Assembly: GCF_002000085.1 (NCBI RefSeq) | Contig: NZ_MUZU01000002.1 | Location: forward strand, 554,224-618,223 | Reading direction: 5' to 3' | Source of the DNA: Pseudocolwellia agarivorans | GTDB lineage: Bacteria; Pseudomonadota; Gammaproteobacteria; Enterobacterales; Alteromonadaceae | Length of the DNA stretch: 64,000 bases | Part shown: piece by piece, positions 19,878 through 30,099 of the stretch | How positions within the stretch are numbered: position 1 is the first letter of the stretch | Layout of the letters: the number at the start of each line of letters is the position of its first letter | Made by a program: the position numbers and the translations under genes | Notes under the pieces: model-generated | The model's input: the letters and a program-made list of their open reading frames with translations, nothing else | Told to the model about the DNA's origin: nothing | The model's database searches: none

Positions 19878-20168
19878 ATGGATAAAGAAGTAGAAATTCA
19901 AGCGGCAGTATTTAGACGTTTACTCGCCCATTTAGACAACCGTAAAGACGTGCAGAACATTGAGCTAATGAATTTAGCGGGATTTTGTCGAAACTGCTTT
20001 TCTAAGTGGACAGTTGCAGAAGCTGAAAAACTTGGTGTAGAAATAGATATAGACACAGCGCGCGAACAAGTATATGGCATGCCTTATGCTGAATGGAAAG
20101 AAAAACATCAACTACCTGCAACACCTGAACAGCTAGAAAAATTTAATCAACTTAATCCTAAAAAGTAA
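19878..20168 (+). CDS. DUF1244 family protein
   Basis: 96 aa, soluble. The conserved core is NLAGFCRNCFSKW (about residues 34-46), including the paired cysteines typical of the family, followed by YGMPYAEWKEKHQ (about 70-82). Function is unknown. Same direction as csiV with a 49-base gap, so probably co-transcribed. Confidence 0.9.
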   Translation: MDKEVEIQAAVFRRLLAHLDNRKDVQNIELMNLAGFCRNCFSKWTVAEAEKLGVEIDIDTAREQVYGMPYAEWKEKHQLPATPEQLEKFNQLNPKK

Positions 20169-20185
20169 GTTTTTTTTAAAATAGC

Positions 20186-20347
20186 ATATACCCGTTATCA
20201 TTCAAGATGCAGGTTTCAGTGGGAACTAAAAACAATTTAGGCAAGGCATTAAGTTTACGTCATGGTTATTCCCTTACTAAAGTTAATAACGAAGCATAAA
20301 TTTTTTTTAGACCCATCGAAGAAGCGCTTGAGTGCTAACGGGTATAT
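20186..20347. repeat. MITE-like intergenic element with 12-bp inverted ends
   Basis: ATATACCCGTTA (20186-20197) and TAACGGGTATAT (20336-20347) are perfect inverted repeats bracketing 162 bases with no reading frame. Inside lies a GGCAAGGC ... AACGAAGCATAA segment (about 20240-20299) whose ends recur in the repeats between gcvH and gcvP. The size and arrangement suit a small non-autonomous mobile element or a dispersed structured repeat. Confidence 0.6.
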
Positions 20348-20352
20348 ACCCC

Positions 20353-20387
20353 TTACCATTTAGTTTTATAAAAAAGCTAAATGGTAA
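20353..20387 (-). terminator. Terminator hairpin at the end of the 103-aa gene
   Basis: Arms TTACCATTTAG (20353-20363) and CTAAATGGTAA (20377-20387) are perfect complements with a 13-base A/T-rich loop. The right arm includes the stop codon of the minus-strand gene, so termination would occur immediately after it. Confidence 0.5.
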
Positions 20388-20688
20388 TTGAAATACCAAC
20401 CTTATCCGACTCTCTACGATCTTTAGTATTTCTTGACTCTAACCAACGGCCTCGTTTAGCAACTTGTTTTCTACGATCATTAGTAGAACGTCTATCTTTT
20501 TCTACCCAGTTAGATCTTTTTTTCACTAATTGTGCCTGACTTTCATCCGCATCACTTTCATCAACTTTATCTTCTTTTTTAGTTAACTTTTGCTGCTTAT
20601 AATGCTTTTGTTTTTGTTTGCTATTATTTGTTATACTTTCAGCTTTAGGCACAAGTACCGACGTTAATAGATCTGGAATAACATCCAT
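20377..20688 (-). CDS. Small charged hypothetical protein
   Basis: 103 aa from ATG at 20688 (AAAGG upstream); a TTG three codons earlier is possible. Not recognised. The N-terminal 15 residues are hydrophobic (VIPDLLTSVLVPKA); the rest is strongly charged, and the C-terminal half repeats an arginine-rich pattern (DRRSTNDRR, then TKDRRES). Probably partly disordered and nucleic-acid or membrane-surface binding; no function can be assigned. Isolated between a repeat element and rsuA. Confidence 0.55.
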   Translation of the reverse strand: MDVIPDLLTSVLVPKAESITNNSKQKQKHYKQQKLTKKEDKVDESDADESQAQLVKKRSNWVEKDRRSTNDRRKQVAKRGRWLESRNTKDRRESDKVGISITI

Positions 20689-20847
20689 AACAACCAACCT
20701 TTGTTGTAATTAATTAAATGTCTTAGCAGTTTATCGGCAGGTATTCATTTTTGTTTAGCTTTTTAGATTATTTTATTAACAATAAAATAGACTTTTTCAC
20801 ACGGTAAAGAGTAAGCCATAAAGTCTTTGTTAACACAAAATTATCAT

Positions 20848-21537
20848 TTACCTAAAAAAGCTCACTTCATCTTCAGTTAAGTATCGCCATTCACCTAGCG
20901 GTAAATCAGCGAGTTCTACACAACCAATACTCTCTCGATGTAGTCCTACAACTTTATTACCTATTGCAGCAAACATACGCTTTACTTGGTGGTATTTACC
21001 TTCGGTAATGGTAAGTAATACCTCTTGTTCTTCAACTATTTCTAAAATACCGGGCTTAGTTAAGCCTGTTTCACCTTGTAGCTGAACACCTTCTTTAAAG
21101 CGTTCAATAGCAGATTCGTCAATGGGATTTCTTAACCAAACACGGTATGTTTTATTACAATCTTTTTTAGGAGAAATAATATTATGTGACCAACGACCGT
21201 CGTCTGTAACAATAACGAGTCCGGTTGTATCTGCATCTAAACGTCCTGCTATGTGTAAATCAAACGCTTTATCGACTTCAACGTAATTCAAAATAGACGG
21301 ATAAACTTCATCTACGTTAGAGCAAATGGTATCAAGAGGTTTGTGTACCATAATATAGCGTGAAGTTCTTGGCGTGAGTATTTGACCGTCAATATCGACG
21401 GTATTATTTTCGTGAACTTGTGTTGCTGCGTTTTTAACCACTTCGCCATTTACTCGTACATCACCACTTTTAAGGACTTTTTTAGCTTCTGTTCGGGTTA
21501 ACTCAGTACTTTTACAAATAAATTTATCTATACGCAT
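20848..21537 (-). CDS. rsuA: 16S rRNA pseudouridine(516) synthase RsuA-type
   Basis: 229 aa. An S4 RNA-binding domain (residues 1-60, RIDKFICKSTELTRTEAKKVL) precedes the RsuA/RluB/E/F catalytic domain. GRLDADTTGL (about residues 97-106) carries the catalytic Asp, and KYHQVKRMFAAIGNKVVGLHR is the conserved C-terminal motif. The short length, S4 domain and similarity to RsuA over the whole chain favour 16S position 516; RluE/RluF-type targets are less likely. Runs 34 bases downstream of roxA in the same direction. Confidence 0.88.
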   Translation of the reverse strand: MRIDKFICKSTELTRTEAKKVLKSGDVRVNGEVVKNAATQVHENNTVDIDGQILTPRTSRYIMVHKPLDTICSNVDEVYPSILNYVEVDKAFDLHIAGRLDADTTGLVIVTDDGRWSHNIISPKKDCNKTYRVWLRNPIDESAIERFKEGVQLQGETGLTKPGILEIVEEQEVLLTITEGKYHQVKRMFAAIGNKVVGLHRESIGCVELADLPLGEWRYLTEDEVSFFR

Positions 21538-21571
21538 TTATCTAACTCTTCAAACCTTTTTACCTTTATGC

Positions 21572-22717
21572 TTATTCAGCAAAATACCAATAACCTAAAT
21601 CGAGTTGCGCTTTAACAAAACTGATAAACGCTGGATTCTCTTTCCACGGCTCTAGTGCTTCTGAATCAACACATACGTTATCGCACAATAGTTTAATAAC
21701 AGGTGTAATAGATGAATCAAAATCAACTTGGCTGCCATTTATATAACAAATACCTTGCTCAACCGTATCGGTAAAGTAGAAAGCACGTAAACCACCTAAA
21801 CGTAATAAACTGGTTTGCGAGAGAATTTCAGTTACATCTTCATCAGCAAAAGGTTCTTCGTTGGGGACAAGATCCATTTCATGTTTAGCTTGCGTCATAT
21901 AACAACCGGTAAAACTTCTAAAAGCATCATCGTTATCTAGTAATTGCTGTAGTTGATTTTTAATTAATAAATAATCTTTCGAGTCTATTGCACCGCTATG
22001 TTGAGTGGCTTCTCGATTAGGATCGACTATTAGCTCGTTACCTTGATCGTTGTCGATCAGGTGATCCGCAAATGCACTCAACAAGCTTACCGTTGAGTTA
22101 GTTCTAAAGCCTACAGAAAAGCTCATTGAATTATTTAATGACTTACCTTCGTGAGGAAAGCCCGGTGGAATATACAAAATATCGCCCGCTTCAAGCTCTT
22201 CATCAATAATAGCGTCGAAGCTTTCAACATGTAATAAAGCCGTATGAGCCGAAAATTCTTTATGCTCACCATTGTCCCCTACTCGCCAGCGTCGATTACC
22301 TGAACCTTGGCAAATAAAAGTATCGTATTTATCCATATGCGGACCAACGCTACCATTAGGCGTAGCAAAACTTGCCATTAAATCGTCTAAACGCCAGTGG
22401 GGAATAAATCGAAATGCTTCAATAATTTTAGCGGCATCTTCCGACCAATTATCTAATGCTTGTATGACTAACGACCAGTTTTCTTCACCTAAGTGATCGT
22501 AAGATTCAAACGGACCAAATTCAGCTTGCCATTTACCGTCAGCATGATGAATCAGTCGCGATTGAACTTGCTCTTCGCACGCGATACCAGCAAGTTCGTC
22601 AGGAGAAATAGGATCTTCAAAATTTAAAAAACCTTGTTTGATAACAACTGGCTTTTTTTGCCAGTAATCACGTAAGAATTCTTCTTGGGTAAACTGAGTT
22701 AAATTTAATTGAAACAT
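21572..22717 (-). CDS. roxA: Ribosomal protein uL16 arginine 3-hydroxylase (JmjC oxygenase)
   Basis: 381 aa, close to E. coli YcfD/RoxA (373). A 2-oxoglutarate/Fe(II) cupin: the iron ligands HxD are in VGPHMDKYD (about residues 126-134), and the distal His is likely in IPPGFPHEGKS (about 190-200). The N-terminus FLRDYWQKKPVVIK is the usual opening of the family. The enzyme hydroxylates an arginine of ribosomal protein L16. Pairing with an rRNA modification gene downstream suggests a ribosome-maintenance unit. Confidence 0.92.
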   Translation of the reverse strand: MFQLNLTQFTQEEFLRDYWQKKPVVIKQGFLNFEDPISPDELAGIACEEQVQSRLIHHADGKWQAEFGPFESYDHLGEENWSLVIQALDNWSEDAAKIIEAFRFIPHWRLDDLMASFATPNGSVGPHMDKYDTFICQGSGNRRWRVGDNGEHKEFSAHTALLHVESFDAIIDEELEAGDILYIPPGFPHEGKSLNNSMSFSVGFRTNSTVSLLSAFADHLIDNDQGNELIVDPNREATQHSGAIDSKDYLLIKNQLQQLLDNDDAFRSFTGCYMTQAKHEMDLVPNEEPFADEDVTEILSQTSLLRLGGLRAFYFTDTVEQGICYINGSQVDFDSSITPVIKLLCDNVCVDSEALEPWKENPAFISFVKAQLDLGYWYFAE

Positions 22718-22899
22718 AGACTATTTTCGTATTCTGTAATTTTATCTGTACTTGCGCGAAGTTTATCACGTTAGCTTACAGCTCGTAATCTCTCATTAAA
22801 TAATTATTACCTCGTTATTCAACGACCATTCATTAGACAAAATAGGCCACTCGCCATAGAATGATTTTTCTAAGATAAAGAATAAAGAGATAACACACG

Positions 22900-23526
22900 A
22901 TGGATTTGATTCAAGGTTTAATGATCATTACCACTATTCACTTTTTAGCAGCCGCAGCACCAGGACCAGACTTTGTACTAGTGTCGCAACAAACACTCAC
23001 CCATGGTAAAAAAACAGGTTTGTTATGTAGCATAGGGATCACGCTAGGTTTATCTATCCATCTAATCTATTCAGCCCTTGGTTTAGCGGCCGTTATTGCC
23101 AATTCAAGCTCTGCACTTTGGGCGATTAAAATTATTGGTGGCTGTTATTTACTTTACTTAGGTTATAAAGGCATTACCTCTAAAAAATCAAGTCACGAAG
23201 CAGTTCAAATAGTTAGCGTAAAAAACTCACCACTCAAAAGTATTGGTATCGGTTTTTTATGTAACGCACTGAATCCAAAGGCTCCTATCTATTTTGTGTC
23301 ATTATTTACCTTAGTGCTATCGCCTGACTTACCTCTTTCACATCTATTAATTTACGGCGTTTGGATAATGGCTATTCAATTTATTTGGTTTTCAAGTGTA
23401 GTGTTTTTACTTTCAAGACCAGCGGTCAATAAAAAATTTCAAGACATGGGGCATTGGGTAGATAGAGTAACGGGTGTCGCTATGGTTGCACTGGGTTTAA
23501 AAGTGATAACCACTAAGCTGAATTAA
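22900..23526 (+). CDS. LysE/RhtB-family amino acid exporter
   Basis: 208 aa with six predicted membrane helices. The family motif is near the N-terminus (AAAAPGPDFVLVSQQTLTHG, about residues 17-36), and GIGFLCNALNPKAPIYF (about 125-141) is the second conserved block. Members export homoserine, threonine, lysine or leucine; substrate cannot be told from the sequence. Divergent from roxA and ended by a strong hairpin. Confidence 0.9.
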   Translation: MDLIQGLMIITTIHFLAAAAPGPDFVLVSQQTLTHGKKTGLLCSIGITLGLSIHLIYSALGLAAVIANSSSALWAIKIIGGCYLLYLGYKGITSKKSSHEAVQIVSVKNSPLKSIGIGFLCNALNPKAPIYFVSLFTLVLSPDLPLSHLLIYGVWIMAIQFIWFSSVVFLLSRPAVNKKFQDMGHWVDRVTGVAMVALGLKVITTKLN

Positions 23527-23563
23527 CACTTTTCGCCTTTATATAATAATTAATTTTCAAATA

Positions 23564-23592
23564 AAAAAGGTGAGCTAATTGCTCACCTTTTT
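23564..23592. terminator. Bidirectional rho-independent terminator
   Basis: Arms AAAAAGGTGAGC (23564-23575) and GCTCACCTTTTT (23581-23592) pair perfectly around a TAATT loop. With T runs on both strands it serves the exporter gene and the convergent ppsA. Confidence 0.92.
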
Positions 23593-23620
23593 GTTTCTAA
23601 CATTTTGTTTTACTTAACGA

Positions 23621-25999
23621 TTAATCTTTACCATGCTGCTCAGCTAAATATAACCAAGTAGGTATAACCGTATCAGGGTTTAACGATACACTGTCGATAC
23701 CTTGCTCTACCAGCCAAGCGGCAAAGTCTTCGTGGTCGCTTGGACCTTGACCACAAATACCCACATATTTACCTCGTGCTTTACAGGCTTTAATCGCCAT
23801 AGACAATAAGGCTTTTATTGCAGGGTTGCGCTCATCAAACAAATGCGCAATTAAGCCTGAATCTCTATCTAAACCAAGGGTTAACTGTGTTAAATCATTA
23901 GAGCCGATTGAAAAGCCGTCAAAGTGATCTAAAAACTGATCAGCCAATAATGCGTTTGAAGGCAGTTCACACATCATAATTACGCGTAAGCCATTCTCGC
24001 CACGTTTTAATCCATGTTCAGCTAATATATCAATTACCTGTGTTGCTTCTTCTAATGTACGAACAAATGGGATCATTATTTCTACATTGGTTAAACCCAT
24101 ATCGTTACGTACACGTTTTATCGCCTCACACTCAAGAGCGAAACAATCTCTAAAGTCTTTAGAAATATAGCGCGCTGCACCACGGTAGCCAATCATAGGG
24201 TTTTCTTCTTCTGGCTCGTATTCTTCACCCCCCACTAAATTAGCGTATTCGTTCGACTTAAAGTCAGACATGCGCACAATCACTTTTTCAGGTGAATAAG
24301 CAGCAGCTAATGTAGAAATACCTTCGGTAAGTTTAGCAATGTAAAATTCTACAGGGCTATCGTAACCCGCGATAATATCGGTAATTTCTTCTTTTAAATC
24401 TATCGATTGCTCATCAAAATTAATCAGTGCTTTAGGATGCACGCCAATCATTTTGTTAATAATAAACTCTAAACGCGCTAAACCTATACCTGCATGCGGT
24501 AAACGAGCAAACGCAAAGGCTCTATCAGGATTACCCACATTCATCATTATTTTTAGTGGTAACTCAGGCATTTTGTCTACTTCAGAGGTTTTAACCTTGT
24601 ATTCAAGTTGTCCCTCATAAATAAAGCCAGTATCACCTTCAGCACACGACACGGTTACTTTGTCGCCATTGGCTATTTTACTGGTTGCATCGCCACAACC
24701 TACTACAGCAGGAATACCCATTTCACGGGCAATAATAGCAGCATGGCACGTACGGCCACCACGGTTAGTAACAATGGCTGAAGCACGTTTCATGATAGGT
24801 TCCCAGTCAGGATCTGTCATGTCAGTGACTAAAACATCGCCCGGCTGGATCTTATCCATTTCATCAAGCGAGGCAAGCACCTTGGCTTCACCACTACCAA
24901 TTTTATGGCCAATTGAACGACCTTCAGCAATGACTTTTGCGGTTTCTTGTAATTGAAACTGTTCTATTACATTAGTGCTTTCACGGCTACGTACAGTTTC
25001 AGGTCGAGCTTGTACAATATATAACTTTCCGTCGAGGCCATCTTTTGCCCATTCAATATCCATAGGGCGTTGATAGTGCTTTTCAATAATAACGGCTTGC
25101 TTAGCTAAATTCATTACCTCATCGTCGGTTAACGAAAAGCGATTAGATTGCGCTTCGTCTACATCAACAATTTCAACTTGCTTGCCATGCTCAGGGTTGT
25201 CTGCGTAAATCATTTTAATGGCTTTACTACCGATATTTCGGCGAACAACGGCAGGTTTACCTTTAGCTAACGTAGGTTTATGAACATAAAATTCATCAGG
25301 GTTAACAGCGCCTTGTACCACCATTTCACCAAGGCCTAAGCTTGAAGTTACAAACACTACATCTTCAAAACCCGATTCAGTATCGATAGAAAACATAACA
25401 CCGCTTGACGCAATATCACTTCGCACCATACGTTGAATACCCGCTGAAAGCGCGACACCACGGTGATCGTAACCTTGATGTACACGATATGAAATAGCAC
25501 GATCATTAAATAAAGAGGCAAATACATGCTTGATGGCAATCATTACGGCGTCAAGTCCACGTACATTTAAAAAGGTTTCTTGTTGTCCTGCAAAAGACGC
25601 GTCGGGCATGTCTTCAGCCGTTGCAGATGAACGCACAGCAAAAGAAGCTTCATTTGAAAATTCACCCGCTAGCTTGGCATAAGCTTGCTCAATGTCAGTC
25701 TGCATTTGTGGTAAGAATGGTGTATCGATAATCCATTGACGAATAGTTGTACCACATTCGCCTAGTGCGTTTAAATCATCTACATCGAGCGTATCTAAAA
25801 GTTGATAAATTTTGTCGTTTAAGCCGCTTTGCTCTAAAAACTCGTTAAAGGCAAACGAGGTAGTAGCAAAACCTCCTGGCACTTGCACACCAACATTGGC
25901 TAGGTTAGAAATCATTTCACCTAATGATGCATTTTTACCGCCTACGCGATCAACATCATTCATTCCAAGTTCTTCATACCAAAGTACATATTCTTGCAC
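23621..25999 (-). CDS. ppsA: Phosphoenolpyruvate synthase
   Basis: 792 aa, the same as E. coli PpsA. GTG start with GAGGA 7 bases upstream. Makes PEP from pyruvate with ATP going to AMP and phosphate, the entry to gluconeogenesis. Domain order: ATP-grasp N-terminal domain (residues 1-340, [31 protein letters not shown] core split across 120-150), swivelling phospho-histidine domain with the catalytic His in [19 protein letters not shown] (about 417-435), and the C-terminal PEP/pyruvate barrel with [11 protein letters not shown]. The threonine next to the catalytic His in TCHA is the known target of PpsR. Divergent from ppsR. Confidence 0.97.
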   Translation of the reverse strand: MQEYVLWYEELGMNDVDRVGGKNASLGEMISNLANVGVQVPGGFATTSFAFNEFLEQSGLNDKIYQLLDTLDVDDLNALGECGTTIRQWIIDTPFLPQMQTDIEQAYAKLAGEFSNEASFAVRSSATAEDMPDASFAGQQETFLNVRGLDAVMIAIKHVFASLFNDRAISYRVHQGYDHRGVALSAGIQRMVRSDIASSGVMFSIDTESGFEDVVFVTSSLGLGEMVVQGAVNPDEFYVHKPTLAKGKPAVVRRNIGSKAIKMIYADNPEHGKQVEIVDVDEAQSNRFSLTDDEVMNLAKQAVIIEKHYQRPMDIEWAKDGLDGKLYIVQARPETVRSRESTNVIEQFQLQETAKVIAEGRSIGHKIGSGEAKVLASLDEMDKIQPGDVLVTDMTDPDWEPIMKRASAIVTNRGGRTCHAAIIAREMGIPAVVGCGDATSKIANGDKVTVSCAEGDTGFIYEGQLEYKVKTSEVDKMPELPLKIMMNVGNPDRAFAFARLPHAGIGLARLEFIINKMIGVHPKALINFDEQSIDLKEEITDIIAGYDSPVEFYIAKLTEGISTLAAAYSPEKVIVRMSDFKSNEYANLVGGEEYEPEEENPMIGYRGAARYISKDFRDCFALECEAIKRVRNDMGLTNVEIMIPFVRTLEEATQVIDILAEHGLKRGENGLRVIMMCELPSNALLADQFLDHFDGFSIGSNDLTQLTLGLDRDSGLIAHLFDERNPAIKALLSMAIKACKARGKYVGICGQGPSDHEDFAAWLVEQGIDSVSLNPDTVIPTWLYLAEQHGKD

Positions 26000-26239
26000 G
26001 ACAACATCCTCAAGTTATTTAATAAAAGTGTATAATTAAGTAACTTTATTCAATAAAACAATGAGATATGAAAAGTTACTTAGGTATAAACTTTATTTTT
26101 AACCACTAAGTATTTATGTTCAAATACATTTTATTCATGGTTAAATAAAAACAATTGATGTTTATAGAGTAAACATTCTACACTGTGAACCACAACAAAA
26201 GAAACACCTTTTGAAAACTTTCACACAAAGGAACACAAA

Positions 26240-27049
26240 ATGAGAGCAGCTTTTTATATTTCAGACGGAACAGCGATTACTTCAGAAGTATTTGGTCATG
26301 CGTTGTTGTCGCTATTTCCTATGGAATTTGAACATCACACCATTTCTTTTGTTGAAAGTACCGAGCAAGCTTTATTAGCCAAAAAACAAATTAATAAAGC
26401 GAGTAAACGCGCAGGCGAGCCACCTTTAGTTTTTCATACCTTTGTAAACCCTGAAATAAGAGAGATTATTGATGGCTGCGACGCCATCATTTATAACTTT
26501 CTTGAGCATTTTATTCCGCCACTTGAAAAACAATTAGGTATTAAAGCAAATCCGCAACCCCATAGAACACATAGCATTCATGAAAAAAGTTACGACAATC
26601 GTATCGATGCCGTTAATTTTTCGTTAGCCAACGATGACGGTTCAAACATCAGTAATTATGAACATGCCGACGTTATTTTAGTGGGCGTGTCTCGTTCAGG
26701 TAAAACCCCTTCCGCCCTTTATTTAGCGCTACAATACGGCGTAAAAGCCGCTAACTACCCTTTTATTGACGACGATATGGAAGACCTACAGATCCCTGAG
26801 TTTTTAAAAAAATATAAAAAGAAAATATTCGGTTTAACCATTGATGCCGACCGATTGATGGATATTAGAAACAATCGAATGTCTAACAGTAAATACGCAT
26901 CATCACGTCAATGTAGAATGGAGCTAAGAGAAGTTGAAAAGCTATACAAAAAAGAGAAAATTCCGTATATAAACACCACTAAATTTTCGGTTGAAGAAAT
27001 TACCGCCAAAATTCTTTCAGAAATGAAGCTACAACGGAATAAGTATTAA
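26240..27049 (+). CDS. ppsR: PEP synthase regulatory kinase/phosphorylase
   Basis: 269 aa, DUF299 family. It switches PpsA off by ADP-dependent phosphorylation of the Thr beside the catalytic His and restores it by Pi-dependent dephosphorylation. The P-loop-like GVSRSGKTPSALYLA (about residues 152-166) is present, and the N-terminal ISDGTAITSEVFGHALLS is the usual family opening. AAAGGAA is 9 bases before the ATG. It is divergently transcribed from its target gene across 240 bases, the same arrangement as in other gammaproteobacteria. Confidence 0.96.
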   Translation: MRAAFYISDGTAITSEVFGHALLSLFPMEFEHHTISFVESTEQALLAKKQINKASKRAGEPPLVFHTFVNPEIREIIDGCDAIIYNFLEHFIPPLEKQLGIKANPQPHRTHSIHEKSYDNRIDAVNFSLANDDGSNISNYEHADVILVGVSRSGKTPSALYLALQYGVKAANYPFIDDDMEDLQIPEFLKKYKKKIFGLTIDADRLMDIRNNRMSNSKYASSRQCRMELREVEKLYKKEKIPYINTTKFSVEEITAKILSEMKLQRNKY

Positions 27050-27213
27050 TATCAATACCACGAGTAAAATAGATAATACAAAACTAAAGCTTTATTTTAT
27101 AAACAATGAGGTATAATTGTATCTCTTTGTTTATTTGAGTTAATACCATCAAACATACTGATCAAAAAGAAAATCTACCCGTCATTACTTCAAGCGCTGA
27201 AGCAAGTTCAAAT

Positions 27214-28314
27214 ATGCCCGTATCAGAAAACAACACACAGTTAAAAATTGCCACGTTTAACTTATTTAATTACCTTGAGCCGCCTAATGCTTGTTACGAA
27301 TTTGAACGTATTTATAGCGCAGAACAATGGGCTAAAAAGCAAAATTGGATCACTGCGTATTTACAAGAATATCAACCGGATATTATTGGTTTTCAAGAGG
27401 TATTTAGCCCTAACTCATTAAAAATATTAGTAGCAGAACAAGGTTATGAGTATTTTGAGGTAGTTGATCAACCTGAAATAGTTGACGACTTTATTTACCG
27501 CAGCCCTGTTGTAGCTATAGCCTCTCGTTACCCTATTGTTGATATAGCTACAATAAAACCTAATATAGAACTGGCACAAAGTTTAGGTTTAACTGACGAC
27601 TTTTCTTTTAGCCGAAAAGTGTTAAGAGCCACCGTTGAAGCGCCCCATATTGGCAACACAGATTGCTATGTTGTGCACTTTAAATCTAAACGTTCAATGT
27701 TTGAAATAGACGAACAAAATAATACATGGTCGCCAGAAAAAACCATTATTGAAAGCCTAAAAGCTAACGTTGCAGGTAGTTGGGGTTCAACCATACAACG
27801 CGGCAGTGAAGCAACGTTTTTAATGATTGAGATGATAGAACGCCGCGAAGCGACTAATTACCCTATGGTGTTAATGGGAGATTTTAACAATACACTAACC
27901 GATGGTGTGTTGAGTCATTTACTTACCGACACTCTACGGTTTGTTTCCGCTATAGATCGCGATGCCTATTTGGCTAAATATTGTTTACAAGACGCTTGGA
28001 ATTTATTTGAAGCGGTTATTGTTAATGACAATAAAGATATTTCAGAAAGTGATGAGGCTGTTGATTCGAACAAATCTGCTGACATAAATCAGCTTACCGC
28101 AGCTAGAACACCTACCCACTATTACGGTGCGAGTAATTCAGTGCTTGATTACATTTTGTTGTCGTGTGAGTTTGATGCCAGTTACCACGATAGTCTTTAT
28201 CAAGTCAGCGATCATCATACTTACGATAGGCATTTAATTAATCCTATTTTTGATCGAGATGGCGAGAGTACAGATCATGGGGTTGTGCTGGTGACATTGG
28301 CATTGAGATCGTAA
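27214..28314 (+). CDS. Endonuclease/exonuclease/phosphatase family protein
   Basis: 366 aa. The EEP fold is shown by IATFNLFNYL (residues 11-20), GFQEVF with the metal-binding Glu (about 60-65), VLMGDFNNTL (about 222-231) and the C-terminal ESTDHGVVL with the catalytic Asp-His. No signal peptide. Members cleave nucleic acids or hydrolyse phosphoesters; substrate unknown. The ATG at 27214 is the first in the open frame but has a weak ribosome site. A TATAAT at about 27112 may be its -10. Confidence 0.8.
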   Translation: MPVSENNTQLKIATFNLFNYLEPPNACYEFERIYSAEQWAKKQNWITAYLQEYQPDIIGFQEVFSPNSLKILVAEQGYEYFEVVDQPEIVDDFIYRSPVVAIASRYPIVDIATIKPNIELAQSLGLTDDFSFSRKVLRATVEAPHIGNTDCYVVHFKSKRSMFEIDEQNNTWSPEKTIIESLKANVAGSWGSTIQRGSEATFLMIEMIERREATNYPMVLMGDFNNTLTDGVLSHLLTDTLRFVSAIDRDAYLAKYCLQDAWNLFEAVIVNDNKDISESDEAVDSNKSADINQLTAARTPTHYYGASNSVLDYILLSCEFDASYHDSLYQVSDHHTYDRHLINPIFDRDGESTDHGVVLVTLALRS

Positions 28315-28468
28315 TACGCCTATTTGAGTGTTGTTAGTGTAGCTATAACTCAAGTTTTAACGATCGTTTACCTTTCTTTGTCGTGGTAATGGCTACACTC
28401 AAACTCACTTGTTCTTTTGAAATAAGCGCTATTGTTAAAATGTTCACTAGCGCTTTCATATTCCTGTA

Positions 28469-30007
28469 TTACAACGAAGCCAATAATTCTTTCTTAGCAA
28501 TGGCGGTGATCAAATTACTCACTCGGGTCAATAAGCCTTTTATAGAATTATTTTGAGCATGGAGCTCTTCAACTAAATCAACACAACTATCAACTAATGC
28601 GTCACTGTAAGCGAAGCCGATCAGTGCAACAATTTTAACCATTTTTTCTTGTTCAAGCATTTTATGCTCGTCGTTTTGTTGTTCGTAAACGGCATTTACT
28701 AACTCAATAGTACTGACTAGTTTTTCCATTTTAGGGCTTAATCTAATTAATGCATCTGCCCGCTTACTTTCTGTTTTTTCAATTTGTGCTTTGCTTACTA
28801 CGACTCTAGGTCGAGGCTTTTTACGTGGTGGTTTCTTTTTAATGACTTTACGTTCGATTGAATCGCTATAACTAAACTCGCCATCAACAAACTGATGAAT
28901 GTTGGTTACACTCAATCGTTCAGACATGATAGCAGCAGATTTAGCGGTTTTACGGGTAAAGTCGCGGTGATCTTCAGCAAAACCATGTGTAGATATGCAT
29001 TGTGCTAAATCGAGTATCAACGCGTCTTTCTTACCTTTAGATGCACGTAAACATCGGCCGATAATTTGTAAATACAATCTTAATATTTTGGTAGGTCTTG
29101 CTAGTACAACACAATCAGTTTCAGGATCGTCGAAACCAATAGTCAGCATAGACATATTAATAATCAGTCTAACTTCGTTTGATTTGTATCGGCGTATGCT
29201 TTCATTATTTTCATCAACTGAACGTTTTGAATGAACACGATCATGCTTAACACCCAACAAGTGAAACGCGTCAGAAAGTGCTTCTACATGGTTGATTGAG
29301 TTAGCAAAAAGCATAACCTTACGACCTTTCGAAAGCGCGTTATCAACGGTTTGTTGCGCAACAACAGAACATTGTTCAAGTAGTATTTGATCTAGGCCTG
29401 AAACACTGAAGTCGCCTCGGTACATTTTTACAGCGCTGTAGTCTATTTCTTGAGAAAGACTAGGTACTTTGTACACGGGCTTAGCCAGTTCGCCTCGTTC
29501 TATAAGCTGTTTGGTGGTAGTTTCTTCAATGAGTTGCATTGACGGGTCAATATAAACACCAAGCCTGTCAATGGGAGTAGCGGTTAACCCTATAATTAAA
29601 TCAGGCGAGAGTTCTTCGCGCATGGCGATGTAAACGCCCCCCATGCAACCTACATGATATTCATCGCGCAGTAATACGTCGCACTGTATATTTAAATGTT
29701 TTCTTCGGGTAAATGATTGCTCCATTACCAAAGTTACATCACCACCAGCAACGTACTTATAGCCTGATTTAACAACACTAACGGTTAAACCATTAACGGT
29801 TAAGGTGTTTAATAATTGAGGAATTAATGCTGCATTACGTAGGCTAACAACCACTTTTTTGTTAGACATTGCTTGGCACAGTTTGAGTATACAAATACTC
29901 TTACCGCCCCCCGTAGGTAGTGCGATAATGGAGTTAGTTCCTGCTTCTATCGCTTTGCGAACACTGTTAATTTGGTAGTCTTTTTCTAATATCTGCACGC
30001 AATACAA
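28469..30007 (-). CDS. SF2 DEAD/DEAH-box helicase
   Basis: 512 aa. Q-like opening (YQINSVRKAI, residues 11-20), Walker A LPTGGGKS (about 30-37), DEYH box (about 115-118), motif III LTATP (about 140-144), and motifs V/VI in the second RecA domain (INMSMLTIGFDDPETD, then QIIGRCLRAS). The C-terminal ~130 residues start with a basic patch (KKKPPRKKPRPR) and become helical. This is the compact 'DNA or RNA helicase of superfamily II' type (SSL2-like), common in marine gammaproteobacteria and some phages; the exact role is unknown. No partner nuclease gene is adjacent. Confidence 0.85.
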   Translation of the reverse strand: MYCVQILEKDYQINSVRKAIEAGTNSIIALPTGGGKSICILKLCQAMSNKKVVVSLRNAALIPQLLNTLTVNGLTVSVVKSGYKYVAGGDVTLVMEQSFTRRKHLNIQCDVLLRDEYHVGCMGGVYIAMREELSPDLIIGLTATPIDRLGVYIDPSMQLIEETTTKQLIERGELAKPVYKVPSLSQEIDYSAVKMYRGDFSVSGLDQILLEQCSVVAQQTVDNALSKGRKVMLFANSINHVEALSDAFHLLGVKHDRVHSKRSVDENNESIRRYKSNEVRLIINMSMLTIGFDDPETDCVVLARPTKILRLYLQIIGRCLRASKGKKDALILDLAQCISTHGFAEDHRDFTRKTAKSAAIMSERLSVTNIHQFVDGEFSYSDSIERKVIKKKPPRKKPRPRVVVSKAQIEKTESKRADALIRLSPKMEKLVSTIELVNAVYEQQNDEHKMLEQEKMVKIVALIGFAYSDALVDSCVDLVEELHAQNNSIKGLLTRVSNLITAIAKKELLASL

Positions 30008-30099
30008 CTCGGGCTTATTTCTAGTGTTGGTCTGCTAAACCAGTTATTTCTGAAGTTAACTTTATCACATACGGGCCTGTACCATAAGCATGATACTGA

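Noticed and set aside
28330..28410. Long inverted repeat AGTGTAGC ... GCTACACT after the nuclease-like gene
   Set aside because: The loop exceeds 50 bases and there is no T tract, so it was not listed as a terminator.
28469..30007. SF2 helicase as part of a defence system
   Set aside because: No nuclease, methylase or other defence gene is adjacent, and the flanks look like core chromosome.
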